Source: Branchiostoma floridae (lineage: Eukaryota > Chordata > Leptocardii > Amphioxiformes > Branchiostomatidae). Taken from it: 64,000 nt of DNA. A program made the translations under genes and the position numbers. The DNA is taken from assembly GCF_000003815.2 (NCBI RefSeq), contig NC_049982.1, forward strand, positions 28,082,329 to 28,146,328. Reading direction: 5' to 3'. Of this stretch, positions 25,401 through 34,049 are shown in pieces; position 1 is the first letter of the stretch; the number at the start of each line of letters is the position of its first letter. The notes under the pieces are model-generated. The model was not told where the DNA came from. It ran no database searches and saw only the letters and a program-made list of their open reading frames with translations.

Positions 25401-25454
25401 ATCCAGAGATCCTACTTCGTACAGTCGTGTCTTGGGAGGCTGGTTCGGCTCCAT
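10477..25454 (-). CDS. INTS3: Integrator complex subunit 3 (SOSS subunit A), C terminus missing
   Basis: INTS3 is a nuclear scaffold of the Integrator complex (snRNA 3' processing, promoter-proximal attenuation) and of the SOSS ssDNA-repair complex. I place 23 coding exons, in transcript order: 25380-25454, 24783-24866, 23604-23687, 22789-22902, 21966-22050, 21393-21459, 20815-20956, 20244-20373, 19564-19661, 19314-19361, 18685-18828, 17949-18036, 17644-17723, 16595-16686, 15840-15931, 14547-14693, 13779-13908, 13376-13445, 12459-12562, 12139-12183, 11752-11874, 10772-10865, 10477-10536. All have GT-AG borders and matching phases, giving 732 codons. Diagnostic segments are [71 protein letters not shown], the acidic [10 protein letters not shown], and DTEAQCEV. 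The start ATG at 25454 is the first in frame. Human INTS3 is 1043 residues, so ~310 C-terminal residues (the INTS6-binding side) are absent although the last visible exon has donor GTAAG. Confidence 0.97.
11366..11630. mobile_element. MITE with ~85-bp inverted arms
   Basis: The arms 11366-11451 and 11541-11630 are near-perfect inverse copies. They share TATATCCGTGCACAA at the ends, then AAAGCGCTTACC, and TCTCAAGTTGAAATGACCC next to the spacer. The spacer contains GGAAGTGTGACGTCAGCAAAG. It lies in the INTS3 intron between exons 21 and 22. A diverged relative is at 51020-51310. Confidence 0.75.
11690..11712. repeat. partial copy of the INTS3 exon 21 3' edge
   Basis: CAGACAGATAGTACAGCAGGTGG here nearly repeats 11754-11776 at the 3' edge of INTS3 exon 21, about 64 bases away and in the same orientation. 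The copy lies inside the intron and lacks the splice donor. It is a short tandem duplication of coding sequence. Confidence 0.6.
14005..14045 (+). repeat. truncated tRNA-derived SINE head
   Basis: GGATGTCCCTGTGGCTCAAC followed by TGGTAGTAGACTCACAG matches the head of the SINE at 16926 and contains a pol III A-box-like TGGCTCAACTGG. The B-box part is missing, so this is a 3'-truncated or decayed fragment. Confidence 0.5.
15004..15431. mobile_element. MITE, 428 bp, with ~73-bp TIRs
   Basis: The ends are TAAGGTATCTCGGTTGGCTA and its inverse. The arms 15004-15076 and 15356-15431 are almost identical in inverse (they include TTGGCATTTTGACCTTCCAC). A flanking TA is consistent with Tc1/mariner-type integration. 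No coding frame. In the INTS3 intron between exons 15 and 16. Confidence 0.8.
16010..16505 (-). mobile_element. LINE 3' fragment (C-terminal tail of a non-LTR retrotransposon)
   Basis: The - strand frame 16278-16499 reads [20 protein letters not shown] then [15 protein letters not shown]. This matches the post-RT tail common to CR1/L2-type elements (R-x-V-x-L-W-N-x-L-P, then a Phe/Val-Lys helix). The RT core is missing. The 3' part holds GAGGCCGACTCCCC and a TTTATTTATT tail near 16003-16020. It sits in an INTS3 intron. Confidence 0.65.
16926..17550 (+). mobile_element. tRNA-derived SINE, interrupted by a hAT MITE
   Basis: The head GGATGTCCCTGTAGCTCAAC with TGGTAGCAGCC carries a clear pol III A box (TAGCTCAACTGG). 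A decayed B box (GGTTAAATCCAGG) lies ~55 bases later. The SINE body resumes after the inserted element at 17389 with CCATCTTTCGGATGTGACGT, a shared body sequence of lancelet SINEs. The right end is approximate. Confidence 0.65.
17040..17388. mobile_element. hAT-type MITE, 349 bp, nested in a SINE
   Basis: The termini CAGGGCTCTAGCCAGG and CTGCCTAGAGCCCTG are flanked by the 8-bp duplication GGCTGCAC (17032-17039 and 17389-17396). This is the longer member of the family seen at 9964-10062. It splits the SINE body cleanly, so it inserted after the SINE. Confidence 0.85.
18301..18511. repeat. palindromic MITE of the TACTGTAA family
   Basis: The ends are TACTGTAATTC and GGAATTACAGTA, in inverse orientation. 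The interior has GTTCACGTTACAG and GTGAAAAACGTGAACAT, diverged versions of the GTTCGCGG core seen in the better copies at 22463 and 24537. In an INTS3 intron. Confidence 0.55.
19012..19292. repeat. CACT and CCAT microsatellites
   Basis: 19012-19190 consists of CACTCACTCAAATCATT-type repeats. 19205-19290 consists of CCATCCATCTATCC-type tetranucleotides. Both lie ~20 bases and more from INTS3 exon 10 (19314-19361), in its downstream intron. Confidence 0.85.
20341..20633. repeat. ~52-67 bp repeat grown from the 5' edge of INTS3 exon 8
   Basis: Five units, each starting CAGAYC: 20341-20400, 20401-20452, 20453-20512, 20513-20566 and 20567-20633. The first unit contains the functional first ~33 coding bases of exon 8 and its splice acceptor. 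The others are decayed copies (shared blocks AGACCAATCA and TTTCAAAT) lying upstream in transcript direction. This is a local tandem duplication across an intron-exon border. Confidence 0.7.
21204..21391. repeat. TACTGTAA-family MITE abutting the INTS3 exon 6 donor
   Basis: A diverged palindromic copy running from TACGGTAAATGCC to AAATACAGTA, with ACCGCGAAAACTGCAAACAT inside. Its right end coincides with the splice donor of INTS3 exon 6. On the - strand the donor reads GTACTGTATT, and the element's own terminal TACTGTA supplies the intron start after the G. Confidence 0.55.
21563..21814. repeat. palindromic MITE, TACTGTAA family
   Basis: The ends are TACTGCAAATAC and CATTTTACAGTA. The internal blocks GTGAAAACCGCGAACATAAA and CCACCGCGAAATAAAACGG match the family core. 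In the INTS3 intron between exons 5 and 6. Confidence 0.6.
22463..22673. repeat. palindromic MITE, best copy of the TACTGTAA family
   Basis: The ends TACTGTAAATGC and GCATTTACAGTA are perfect inverses. Just inside are GTTCGCGG and CCGCGAAC, so both ends carry TACTGTAAATGC...GTTCGCGG. Its TA ends suggest Tc1/mariner-type mobilisation. In an INTS3 intron. Confidence 0.75.
23380..23530. repeat. GA-rich low-complexity tract
   Basis: Purine-rich GAAAGAGAGAAAG-type sequence in an INTS3 intron, ~70 bases upstream (on the + strand) of exon 3. No coding potential. Confidence 0.7.
23930..24440 (-). mobile_element. tRNA-derived SINE, - strand
   Basis: Read on the - strand from ~24304, the head GGGACCACGTAGCGCAGCGG contains an A box (TAGCGCAGCGGG), and GCGGGTTCGAATCCGGC contains a near-perfect B box. 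The body runs through CTTGGGAAAGGCACTTTATA and the tail through GGTGGTCCCGTGTATGGGG. Extra SINE-like sequence at 24310-24440 suggests a second, partial copy. The same body recurs at 33330 and 61060. Confidence 0.75.
24537..24756. repeat. palindromic MITE, TACTGTAA family
   Basis: The ends are TACTGTAAATGCAGAAATG and ACATTTACAGTA, with GTTCGCGGAGG inside. It lies 26 bases from INTS3 exon 2 (24783-24866), in the downstream intron. Confidence 0.7.
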
Positions 25455-25674
25455 GGCTCCAGCCCTGCACACAAAAAATCCTGGCGGCACCAGTTTGAAT
25501 CTGTTCGGTCTGTTGGCTGCTGCCCACCACTGCTGCCGTGCGAGTCGTTGTTGACACCGTACAGAAGCGCCACCTTGCAGTTTTTGTTGTTTTTGCAGGA
25601 TGGAAATGAACACGTTTGGTCTTGCAATGGGTAACGTTAAACGAATAGGAAGGCGTCAGAAAACGTTGGTAGTA

Positions 25675-26256
25675 AACGATATAGGGGTTTCGGGATGCGA
25701 AAGATAGCTACAGCTGGAAGNNNNNNNNNNNNNNNNNNNNNNNNNNNNNNNNNNNNNNNNNNNNNNNNNNNNNNNNNNNNNNNNNNNNNNNNNNNNNNNN
25801 NNNNNNNNNNNNNNNNNNNNNNNNNNNNNNNNNNNNNNNNNNNNNNNNNNNNNNNNNNNNNNNNNNNNNNNNNNNNNNNNNNNNNNNNNNNNNNNNNNNN
25901 NNNNNNNNNNNNNNNNNNNNNNNNNNNNNNNNNNNNNNNNNNNNNNNNNNNNNNNNNNNNNNNNNNNNNNNNNNNNNNNNNNNNNNNNNNNNNNNNNNNN
26001 NNNNNNNNNNNNNNNNNNNNNNNNNNNNNNNNNNNNNNNNNNNNNNNNNNNNNNNNNNNNNNNNNNNNNNNNNNNNNNNNNNNNNNTTTGCTAAACTTAA
26101 ACAGCGACCTTGGATCTTGAGACATAATATATAATTTTTCCCAAATGGATTGATCATGATCCAAGAATCCCTAACTTCTGGGATGCTCAGGACAACTCTT
26201 AGTAGCTTTCCTTCCAGCTGTAGCTTTCTTTCGTATCCCGAAACCCCTATATCGTT
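25675..26256. repeat. 46-bp inverted repeat framing an assembly gap
   Basis: 25675-25720 (starting AACGATATAGGGGTTTCGGG) is repeated in inverse at 26211-26256 with about two mismatches. The left arm ends exactly where the Ns begin. The hidden 366 positions therefore probably include the inner part of a palindromic element, which would explain why the assembly failed there. Confidence 0.8.
25721..26086. other. assembly gap (366 N)
   Basis: A run of N with a non-round length, probably a size estimated from paired reads. It sits inside the inverted repeat 25675-26256. Confidence 0.99.
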
Positions 26257-27059
26257 CACGTCTCCTTTGGTAGAGTATCAATCGATAAACCTTGTTGACA
26301 GAAGAACTCGTTTTATCGGCTTACATTAATTGATGGCCTGTTTGTTTAAATTTGTTTCACAATACACGTAAACTAGTTTTGTAGAGTAACGTTACCGTAA
26401 CAAGGTGGCCGTGTATGTGTACGTACTACAGGGTGCACAATGTTTGATCCACTCACAGCGGAATACATAAGCGTGACACAAGGTGGGTTCTGGAAATAAC
26501 AGTAATGTCCTTTGTTTTTAAAAACAGGGCATTTAGCGTTAGGGATATTAAATCGATGAAGGGTGTTTTCAAATTGCACTTCTCAAAATGTAGCATTGCT
26601 ATTTGATCCACTGGCGTCCGTCGCTTTGTAGTTTGATATACCTATTGCTAGATACCTTAGTTTTAAAAACAACAGATTTAGGTTACCCCGCGGATAAAGG
26701 TCCTTGATCTGAGGCAGTTGAGTAAGCCTCCCTGTAAATCTCAGATCTTGATCTGCGAATCATACAGGAAATGCACGTCAATTAATTGATTATAATAAAC
26801 GTCATACTCTGAATTTCAATGCGTCATCACAAATTGCACGAGCGTCACTTTCGCCTGAAGACGAGCATTTCCGGTTGTTTGTATTGATTGACGTCATGAA
26901 TCCTTAAGGACTATTCGTTCAGGCAGATGATTTACAACAAGGACACTGGGTAGAGAAGGGAACATATGGTGACCATTTTAGACATCAAACACTTTATAAA
27001 CTGCTGATTTCCATTGACAAATAAAAGCCGATACACAAACTCAACTTGAATTATGTTTC

Positions 27060-27240
27060 TGGCGCAACATATCAAATCTATCGATCGATCTTTCTATCTC
27101 TCTCTTAGTCTCTTTATGTATACAGATACATGCATCATACATACATGTATACGCATGCATACATACATACATAACGTTGTATACATACACATACACACAC
27201 ATACATGCATTATACATTCATTATATACATACAACTGACG
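27060..27240. repeat. CATA-type microsatellite
   Basis: Imperfect CATACATACACATACA-type repeats upstream of the methyltransferase gene. Confidence 0.7.
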
Positions 27241-27941
27241 TTATGGCCATAATACGACTAATCGTTCTGGATATCAGTTGCAATATTAAAAGGAGAAGCG
27301 AAATCTGCAACTTAAAACACTACGACCGCACTGAAAATATTCAATTAAAACTGTAAAATGTCTGCATGCTTTCTATTTCATAGTGTGAATGACCACAAGT
27401 TGGTAACATCGAATACTAAGTAAAGTACCGCCAGATGAATGTACATGAAGATATGGACATAGCAAATATTATCCATAAAAAATATTATCCACGCAACGTG
27501 CGCTTCCTATGTCATCTGATGGTCAAGGACATATTTTTTCACCAGTCACACGGAAGGGTTTCTTAGTAGGTGACCGGTCCGGAGTAGAAAAGATGTTCTT
27601 GAAACGTTTGGGTAAAAGAATGAATCACCAAAAACATGTGTCACATAAGGTACCCGAAGGCTATGGCATTGTCATAAAAAGCGTGGCAAGGCCATGGTGA
27701 TGGCATAAAAGGGAGTTCAGGACACAGTTTTGACAAAAAGGAGGATTTTCGGCCATAACATTATAGTTAAAGAGTATCGCTACCACCGGTAACAGTTTGT
27801 GTTTACGAAATGTTAGCTTCTATCTTAGCAACTTTTTTTTTCTTAGTTCAGCCCCGAAAGGCATAGCCACTTGAACAAGAAATTGCTGAACACAGGCGTC
27901 GTCTACTCGAAGAACAGAACATCGCCGAAAACCGAGCGACA

Positions 27942-30458
27942 ATGGACACCACCGATGCCGCATTTTACGCAGACAACAGTTCATTGCAGAGCGTGCACGT
28001 TCATCGGATCATGGCGCAGTGCTTGCGGTGGGAGAGGGGAGACAGCGTGCTGGATGTGGGGTGCGGCACGGGACGAACAACGCAGCACATCGCCCAGCAA
28101 GGAGTCAAGTCAGTGGTTGGGATCGACCAGTCCCCGGACTTTATAAGGTGAGGAAAGGAAATAACACTAGGTCACCTTTATCCGTGTTTTTTGTTTAGAT
28201 ATGTGTTTAGGGATATCTAGTAGACGAGCGGTGTTTTTAAGTAGAAATATTGCAGTTTTTTTTTAACCACGCACAGTCCGTCGACTTGAGATTGTTGTAA
28301 GGTAGCAAGTTAGGCGAAAGTCAGATACAAAGTGCATGGGCAAGAAAAGTTATGAACAGAAATGTCGAAGAATTCACAATGACAATAAATTCGCCAAAAC
28401 ATTTCACGTAGGTATGCGCTCTTCCATTTCTTGTTCACTCTTGAATTTTGTCTTTATTGTTGGATACGTCTGTTTGTGTGTGTAGGGGGGGGGGGGGGGA
28501 TCCAGGTGCAAGGGACCTGGGTTCGAGTCCTGACATGCTACCGACTTTTTGCCCAAGTGAAAAACATGACTTTCCTCATCCAAACCCAGGTGTAAAATGG
28601 GTATACCTGATTTCTGTTGGGGAGGTAAAAGGCGTTAGGAGGAGAATAATCATCTTAGGCCCCGCTTTCCAATACCATGCACTAGAATCACCCACTGTCC
28701 CTACCGCCTTGAGAAGGCAACGGGGCTTCCTATACTTACCTTGAGGTCTTAATCAAGGGCAACGAAACTAAAATAAAACTTTCACGTCATTTTGGCATTC
28801 TTGTACAATGTTGACTGTCTGTTTGTTTAGACGTCGAATGACCGGAAGTAACCCCACATAGTGTCCTTCGGTAGCCCCTTGACGTCATACTGCCAACACC
28901 CTTTATGAGGAATAGAAGAAAAACAAGCTTTCACAAATTGTAGTTACTTAAATTTGTAACACCTTATTCATAACCTAAGAATGTATAACGTTATAGGTTA
29001 ATTTGCATAATAGATGAGGAATTTAAATACTTTCTTTGTTCAGATTAGCCCCCTCTCTCAAAGTCTCTCTCTCTCCTCTTTATCTCTCTCTTATCTCTCA
29101 CCCCTCTCTCCCTTTCTCTCTTTCTTTCCCTCCCTCCCTCCCTCTCTCACTCGCTCGCGCTCAAGCCATGGTGTCGTCACTCCTGAAAACAATCATAACA
29201 AGAGAATCTTTCTTTCTATATTTACAGATACACAAAGGAAAACGCAGAAGACACAAATGTTTCCTTCTCCGTGGCCGACATTCAGCGATTCTCTGAACTT
29301 GAGCCCTCTTGGCTGCAGTCCTTCGACAAGGCAGTGTCCTTCTACGTTCTACATCTCATAAGGGACAAGCGAAGCGCTTTAGAAAACATCCGCGCCTGTC
29401 TGAAACCTGGCGGACAGCTGCTCATGATCGTTCCGACGGACGACAACGTGTTGATGGTGACAACACGGCACATGTCGTCTCATCGCAGGTGGGGGAAGTA
29501 CCTGGCTGATTGTCCGCGGATGATGCCATGGTCTGCTGACGACCGCGAGGGTTTGAGTGGACTGGCGGAAGAGTGTGGATTTGAGGTGAACTTAACGTTC
29601 ATGTCTGTCTTAAAACCCATGCAAACAAATTACACGTTCGAAATTGGTCGTCCTAGTGGCTTTCTGTGGTATTGTTTATTTTTTTTTCTGCACAGGCTAT
29701 GGTTCCAAAGCCGCTGTTGTACTTGGAAGTATGATCACTTTGAAACGTGTACGTTTCATAAAAGTTTTAAAAATCAGCATTGTCTTATAATGAATTTCGT
29801 TCATTTTCTGTGTGTAGTTACTAGTTTTCCATACGAACCAGTTTTCCATACGAACTAGAACGCAAATCCTATTTCAAGAAATGTCTTCCTTAAAGTGGCA
29901 TTCCACTCCAAACGGGAGTGTTATTTTCCGATAGATATCAATTTTCGGAAGTGATAACTGCATACTACTTCACATTATACGATAAAGTACCCACGTCACC
30001 CCGTTGCTCCACATGCCTCAAAAGCATTCAATGTTCTACTAAACTCCCCAAGTACCCTCTAATTGAATTAATCCTATGGCTGAATACAATAAAAAACTTT
30101 TAGGTAAGGTTACAAAACTAATTTCAGGTTCGCTAAGAAATCTCGTCTTGTTCTTGTATTCTTTCTTATGAGCAATTTGCCTTCTCTGTGTGCTTAGCGT
30201 ACCTCATTTATTCCGAAAATAACTGTTTTACAGGTGTTGTCGTGTGAGTGCCCTCTCATGCTCCATTGGTACAGTTCGGAAGAAGCCACCATCAGTGCCA
30301 TGCTGCCATTCTTGGGTCTCCACTACATCCCAGCCGAGGAGCACGCCGACTTTCTCTCCGACTGGTGGGCCAGTGTCAAGAGCATGACCGACGCTTCGGG
30401 CTGTAGCGCTCTGGTAGACCAGGCCGGTAGAGTGGCGTGGACTTTTTCTATTTTGTAA
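27942..30458 (+). CDS. SAM-dependent methyltransferase, JHAMT-like, three exons
   Basis: Exons 27942-28147, 29228-29585 and 30234-30458 join in phases 2 and 0 and give 262 residues. Motif I of class I methyltransferases is VLDVGCGTGRTT (residues 36-47). The acidic residue that binds the SAM ribose is in VVGIDQS (D62). Post-motif features FDKAVSFYVLHLI (about 101-113) and CLKPGGQLLMIVP (about 126-138) follow in the usual order and spacing. Overall it resembles juvenile hormone acid methyltransferase-like and other Methyltransf_11/25 enzymes; the substrate cannot be told from sequence. The ATG at 27942 gives a typical N terminus (motif I near residue 36). The last residues, GRVAWTFSIL and the TAA, are read from the first unit of a minisatellite, so the natural C terminus has probably been replaced or extended. 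Head to head with INTS3. Confidence 0.85.
28490..28760 (+). mobile_element. tRNA-derived SINE in methyltransferase intron 1
   Basis: A B box (GGGTTCGAGTCC, ~28520) is followed by the SINE body (CCAAGTGAAAAACATGAC, CCCAGGTGTAAAATGGGTA, GTTGGGGAGGTAAAAGGCG). The A-box part is degraded behind a G run at 28485-28499. Confidence 0.6.
29042..29160. repeat. CT-rich microsatellite
   Basis: CTCTCTCTCTTTCTTTCCCTCCC-type pyrimidine tract ~70 bases upstream of methyltransferase exon 2. It could add to the polypyrimidine character before the acceptor, but the functional acceptor TTTACAG at 29221 lies outside it. Confidence 0.8.
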
Positions 30459-30928
30459 TCCACGCATGGAAGGTTTAGGTAGAGTGACGTGGACTTTCCG
30501 TATTTTTGTAATCCAAACACGGAAGGTTAAGGTAGAGTGGCGTGGACTTTCCGTATTTTTGTAATCCACGCATGGAAGGTTTAGGTAGAGTGGCGTGGAC
30601 TTTTCGTATTTTGTAATCCACGCACCCGAGGTTTAGGTAGAGTGACGTGGACTTTTCGTATCTTTGTAATCCACGCACCCAAGGTTTAGGTAGAGTGGCG
30701 TGGACTTTCCGTATTTTGTAATCCACGCACCCAAGGTTTAGGTGGAGTGGCTTGGACTTTCCTCATCTTAGTGATCCACGCACGGAAGATTTAGGTAAAG
30801 TAGCGTGGATTTTCCGTATCTTTGTAATCCACGCGTGGACTATCTGTATCTTTGTAATTCACGCACGGAAGTTTTAAGTAGAATGGCGTGGACTTTCCTT
30901 ATCTTAGTAATCCACGCACGGAAGGTTT
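30426..30928. repeat. 52-53 bp minisatellite with a hairpin in each unit
   Basis: About ten units. The GTGGACTTT anchor recurs at ~30437, 30489, 30542, 30595, 30647, 30700, 30752 and 30805, a spacing of 52-53, then becomes irregular. Most units contain GCGTGGA and, ~17 bases later, its inverse TCCACGC, so each can fold into a stem-loop. The first unit is the end of the methyltransferase reading frame; the rest lies in its 3' UTR. Confidence 0.9.
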
Positions 30929-31077
30929 ATTGCACCATTTTTAATGGCCTGGTACATATCGATTTTAGCTAATGGCTGTCTCACTGTTTTAAATGTTCCG
31001 TAAATTTGCTAACAATCAGAAATGTTCTTAATATGATTGTACATTGGTTTTAATTCCGTGGCAACATTGCGATTTCC

Positions 31078-31083
31078 AATAAA
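31078..31083 (+). promoter_or_regulatory. poly(A) signal AATAAA of the methyltransferase gene
   Basis: AATAAA 620 bases after the stop, followed by a GT-rich run (TTTTGTATCTTGTATTTTG). It would place the whole minisatellite in the 3' UTR. Confidence 0.55.
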
Positions 31084-31616
31084 ATTATTTTGTATCTTGT
31101 ATTTTGTATCCACCACCAGCCTCTTTTACCCCGTCAGAAAATAGCATAGTTCACATTCCAGTAACGCATGCGCGGCAACAAGAATTGTGGGTAATGTGTC
31201 AAAGGTAGCGGCCCTTGACTTATAAAGGGTTTTCGTCTTGACCATTCTCAAGTCAAGACAATGTCAAGACCTGTTTCGTTGATGTCTCAGGGACTTTGAA
31301 TTCGCCATTGACATTTTCCCCTGCAATTCCTGTCACCACGCATGCGTACTTGGAAGCGTGAACGAGATTAAAGATATACTATGTATTTCTTTGGAGTGAC
31401 ACCAGAATTAGACCCTCCTGGTTGTAAACTGTAAACAATTTCCAAGCATCTAGTAGCAAGTATCAAACCTACGTCCGTGTTAACAAGGTGGTTATCAATG
31501 AGGTGTTGTTGGTGTTTAGAGTTGTGCGGGATGTAGGTACCGCAAACTGCAATAGTTGGTACCTGACGTGGGAGTCGCTTGGGTCGGACCCATACCCCCA
31601 CACACTCTAGTTCTGG

Positions 31617-31840
31617 AGGTAACGCTAGTTCACCTTTATCTGCGGGGTAACCTATATCCGTTGTTTTTCAAAACAGTGTATTTAGGCACATCAAGTCGAA
31701 GGGTGGTAGTTTTAAACTGCAATATACTGATAATATTAAATTGCAAACCAATAGTTGTCAACGTGATATCCCTAAATACCCTGTTTTTAAAAGCAATGGA
31801 TATAGGTTACCCAACAGATAAAGGTGAACTAGCGTTACCT
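31617..31840. mobile_element. MITE, 224 bp
   Basis: The ends AGGTAACGCTAGTTCACCTT and its inverse AAGGTGAACTAGCGTTACCT are perfect. The inner parts also pair (GGGTAACCTATATCC). Fragments of the same family occur near 26500-26700 and 28170. No coding capacity. Confidence 0.8.
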
Positions 31841-32074
31841 GTAGGTGGCGCTCCTGTAGGGGCAGCCGCGATTTTGTACCTCTCCCCGGCCCTGCAGGAG
31901 CGCTTTTGTGGTGTCTTCAACCACTGATTTTCTTGGGATTGTGCAATACATATGTTATAAGTGTTATGTCAACGTCTCAGGATTGTCTTAAAACGCAACA
32001 GCCGGTGTTTTATATTGGATTATTGACGAGTCACTGAGAATCTCCGAGGCGTACCGCACCGTGTAAGCTGTATA

Positions 32075-32251
32075 ATGGCGGTCTCGAGTGTCATTCGCAC
32101 CCCCACCCCCGCCCAGGACTTCCTCAGAAGACTACGACGCCCCATGCCAACTGTGGACCCACGGACAAGCAAAACCATCAAGGACAGTTTTCGTTCTAAT
32201 GGACTGCTGCGGAGAAGCAGGCCTAGGGAGAGAAAAGCTGGGAGAAGCATG
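32075..32251 (+). CDS. candidate first coding exon of an unidentified gene
   Basis: An open frame starts with ATG in fair context (ATAATGG) and runs 59 codons to a good donor (CATG|GTACGTAAG). The peptide is basic and proline/arginine-rich (VIRTPTPAQDFLRRLRRPMP, then GLLRRSRPRERKAG). The codon choice is GC-rich compared with the surroundings, which supports coding. I see no second exon downstream before the repeats and gap, and I do not recognise the protein. It could be the start of a gene whose other exons are in the gap at 34950-35886, or a chance frame. Confidence 0.35.
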
Positions 32252-32455
32252 GTACGTAAGATTTCTACCATTGTTGGTTATCGCCCTCCCTCCGGTTCCT
32301 TCATATGCTAATTATGCCAGCAACAGACATGCAGGAATGCAGATACCAGTAACGTAGTTAGCATACTCCCAAATGAACATAAAGATTATTACCTTTGCCA
32401 GAATGGCTAAGGTTATATTTTTATATTTTCGGACCGGTTGTGTGTGTTTCCCCCT

Positions 32456-32830
32456 GTTTGTGAAAAGCATAACTTGAGAAAACTGCGACGGATGCAGCTG
32501 ATATTTGGTGGGTGGGTAGCTACGTAGGGGTCTGGAGAAAGAATGGGGAGATCGATAATGGGCCCCCCAGCGGCTTGCTAAGGTACTGCAGCGGAACCTC
32601 CATGTTTGATATCTCGCGTTCTGGACATGCTGCGGTCGTGATTTTTGAGCGGTAGGGAGCCCTTAAAGCAGAGAGTGATTGCTGCGAGTTTGGGCGCCCT
32701 AGCGGCTTTCTTGGAAGTGCAGGCGCCGGTTTACTTGCAAACTTTTGTCCGTGTACAGCATAACTCGAGAAGACTTCGACGGACGCTGATGATATTTGGT
32801 GGGTGGGTATTGGTCTGGTTATATATTATG
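32456..32830 (+). repeat. dispersed repeat (AGCATAACTNGAGAA family)
   Basis: It contains GTGAAAAGCATAACTTGAGA, GATATTTGGTGGGTGGGTA twice (32503 and 32797), and the block GCGGCTTGCTAAGGTACTGC. Similar blocks in the opposite orientation are at 40184-40475 and in the same orientation at 47685-48015, with a further piece at 48530-48690. The repeated half-units suggest an internally duplicated non-autonomous element; the class is unknown. Confidence 0.6.
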
Positions 32831-33329
32831 TGAGATTTCATCTTCCAAAACGTCAAAGATATTATGTATACTCTGTTTGCATGAATGTTTTACCTCTGAG
32901 GACTAATGTATGCATACGCTAGATATATGTCTCTGTCATTGTTGAATAACTGTGTATTCTATCCCAGAGAATGTCATCGATTTTGTTTTCAAGTTTGCTT
33001 GCTATAAAAATATATATAGAGAGAGTTTTGTATAGAGAGAGTTTTACAGCTACTAAAATAAAGAAAATCAGGTAAAGATAACTTAGCAATGTATCAGGTC
33101 TCCATAGGGGAAAAGAAGTCAAACACATTGAGCTAATTAAATGACAGCTGTGAATTTTACATTATTTTTTTCACTTGAGTTGGATTGCTTGAGCCAACTA
33201 TCGCAACCTATGGCTGTTTTTTCATTTGATTTTTTGGACAGACGAGGATATTGCGGCACTGCACTCAAGTTTTGTAACTTACATTAACAGTGCCGAGGGT
33301 ACTGACAGAAAGTAAAAGTAGTTTTGTAC

Positions 33330-33495
33330 CTTTCCGACCAAAGTCAGGTACCCACTTTTACACCTGGGTGAAGTGAGGAAGGTCGTCTTAAGAACCTTTC
33401 CCAAGGGCACAACGTGAGGGGCACGGCGTGGATCGAACACAGGACCACTAGATCACGAGCCGAACGCTACAACCAGTTAGGCCACGCCCAACGAT
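33330..33495 (-). mobile_element. tRNA-derived SINE fragment, - strand
   Basis: The body GAAGTGAGGAAGGTCGT...CCTTTCCCAAGGGCACAA matches the SINEs at 24080-24310 and 61060-61232. The B-box region is degraded (GTGGATCGAACACAGG). Confidence 0.65.
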
Positions 33496-33603
33496 TACGG
33501 CACGCCCGATGCCACCCATGGCTTCTTCACGAGACAGTACAAACGATGAAGGAGTACATTTCCGGAGTTGCGCACAGAGTGCATGCTGCGTACTGTAATG
33601 CTG

Positions 33604-34003
33604 CAAGCTAAGGGATCAAGTTCCGGCCCGGCAAACTTTATATCATTAGAAAGGTCTCTAGGTGCCAAATTGAAAGATGCAAACCGCAATTTGATTGGGT
33701 GTTTTGTTGTCGAGATATTCCTGTTCGTTTGCGCCCTTAGCGTAACCGCCAGCCTTAACCGTAAGCGAGAAGTAGGGTGTGTCGACACCTTTATTCTGAG
33801 ATTCAAGCTAAGGGATCAAGTTCCGGCCCGGCAAACTTGATATCATTAGAAAGGTCTCTAGGTGCCCAATTGAAAGATGCAAACCGCAATTTGATTGGAC
33901 GTTTTGTTGTCGAGATATTCCTGTTCGTTTGCGCCCTTAGCGTAACCGCAAGCCTTAACCGTAAGCGAGAAGTAGGGTGTGTCGACACCTTTATTCTGAG
34001 ATA
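33604..34003. repeat. two head-to-tail 200-bp units
   Basis: 33604-33803 and 33804-34003 are nearly identical direct copies starting CAAGCTAAGGGATCAAGTTC and ending TTTATTCTGAGAT. Only a handful of differences are visible, so the duplication is recent. No convincing coding frame. Confidence 0.9.
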
Positions 34004-34049
34004 AGTTTAATTAATTGGAAAATCGTCTTAACATGCTCAGTTCAATTAT

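Larger units (their letters stand above)
25455..27941. other. divergent intergenic region between INTS3 and the methyltransferase
   Basis: The two genes are head to head, so both promoters should lie here. The first ~150 bases (25455-25610) are GC-rich and form the INTS3 5' UTR. No in-frame ATG precedes the chosen start. The rest holds an assembly gap framed by an inverted repeat, a CATA-type microsatellite at 27060-27240 and otherwise unassigned AT-rich sequence. No TATA box is obvious next to either gene. Confidence 0.5.

Noticed and set aside
25637-26259. Open frames spanning runs of N (also at 34835-35999, 40445-41033 and 47227-47764)
   Set aside because: They are open only because N codons are not stops.
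29586-29858. Extension of methyltransferase exon 2 beyond 29585
   Set aside because: The frame stays open past the donor GAG|GTGAAC by chance; the exon 3 junction in phase 0 restores the expected C-terminal domain.
30426-30928. CRISPR-like array
   Set aside because: Regular 52-53 bp spacing, but the whole unit is repeated with no unique spacers, and the sequence is animal.
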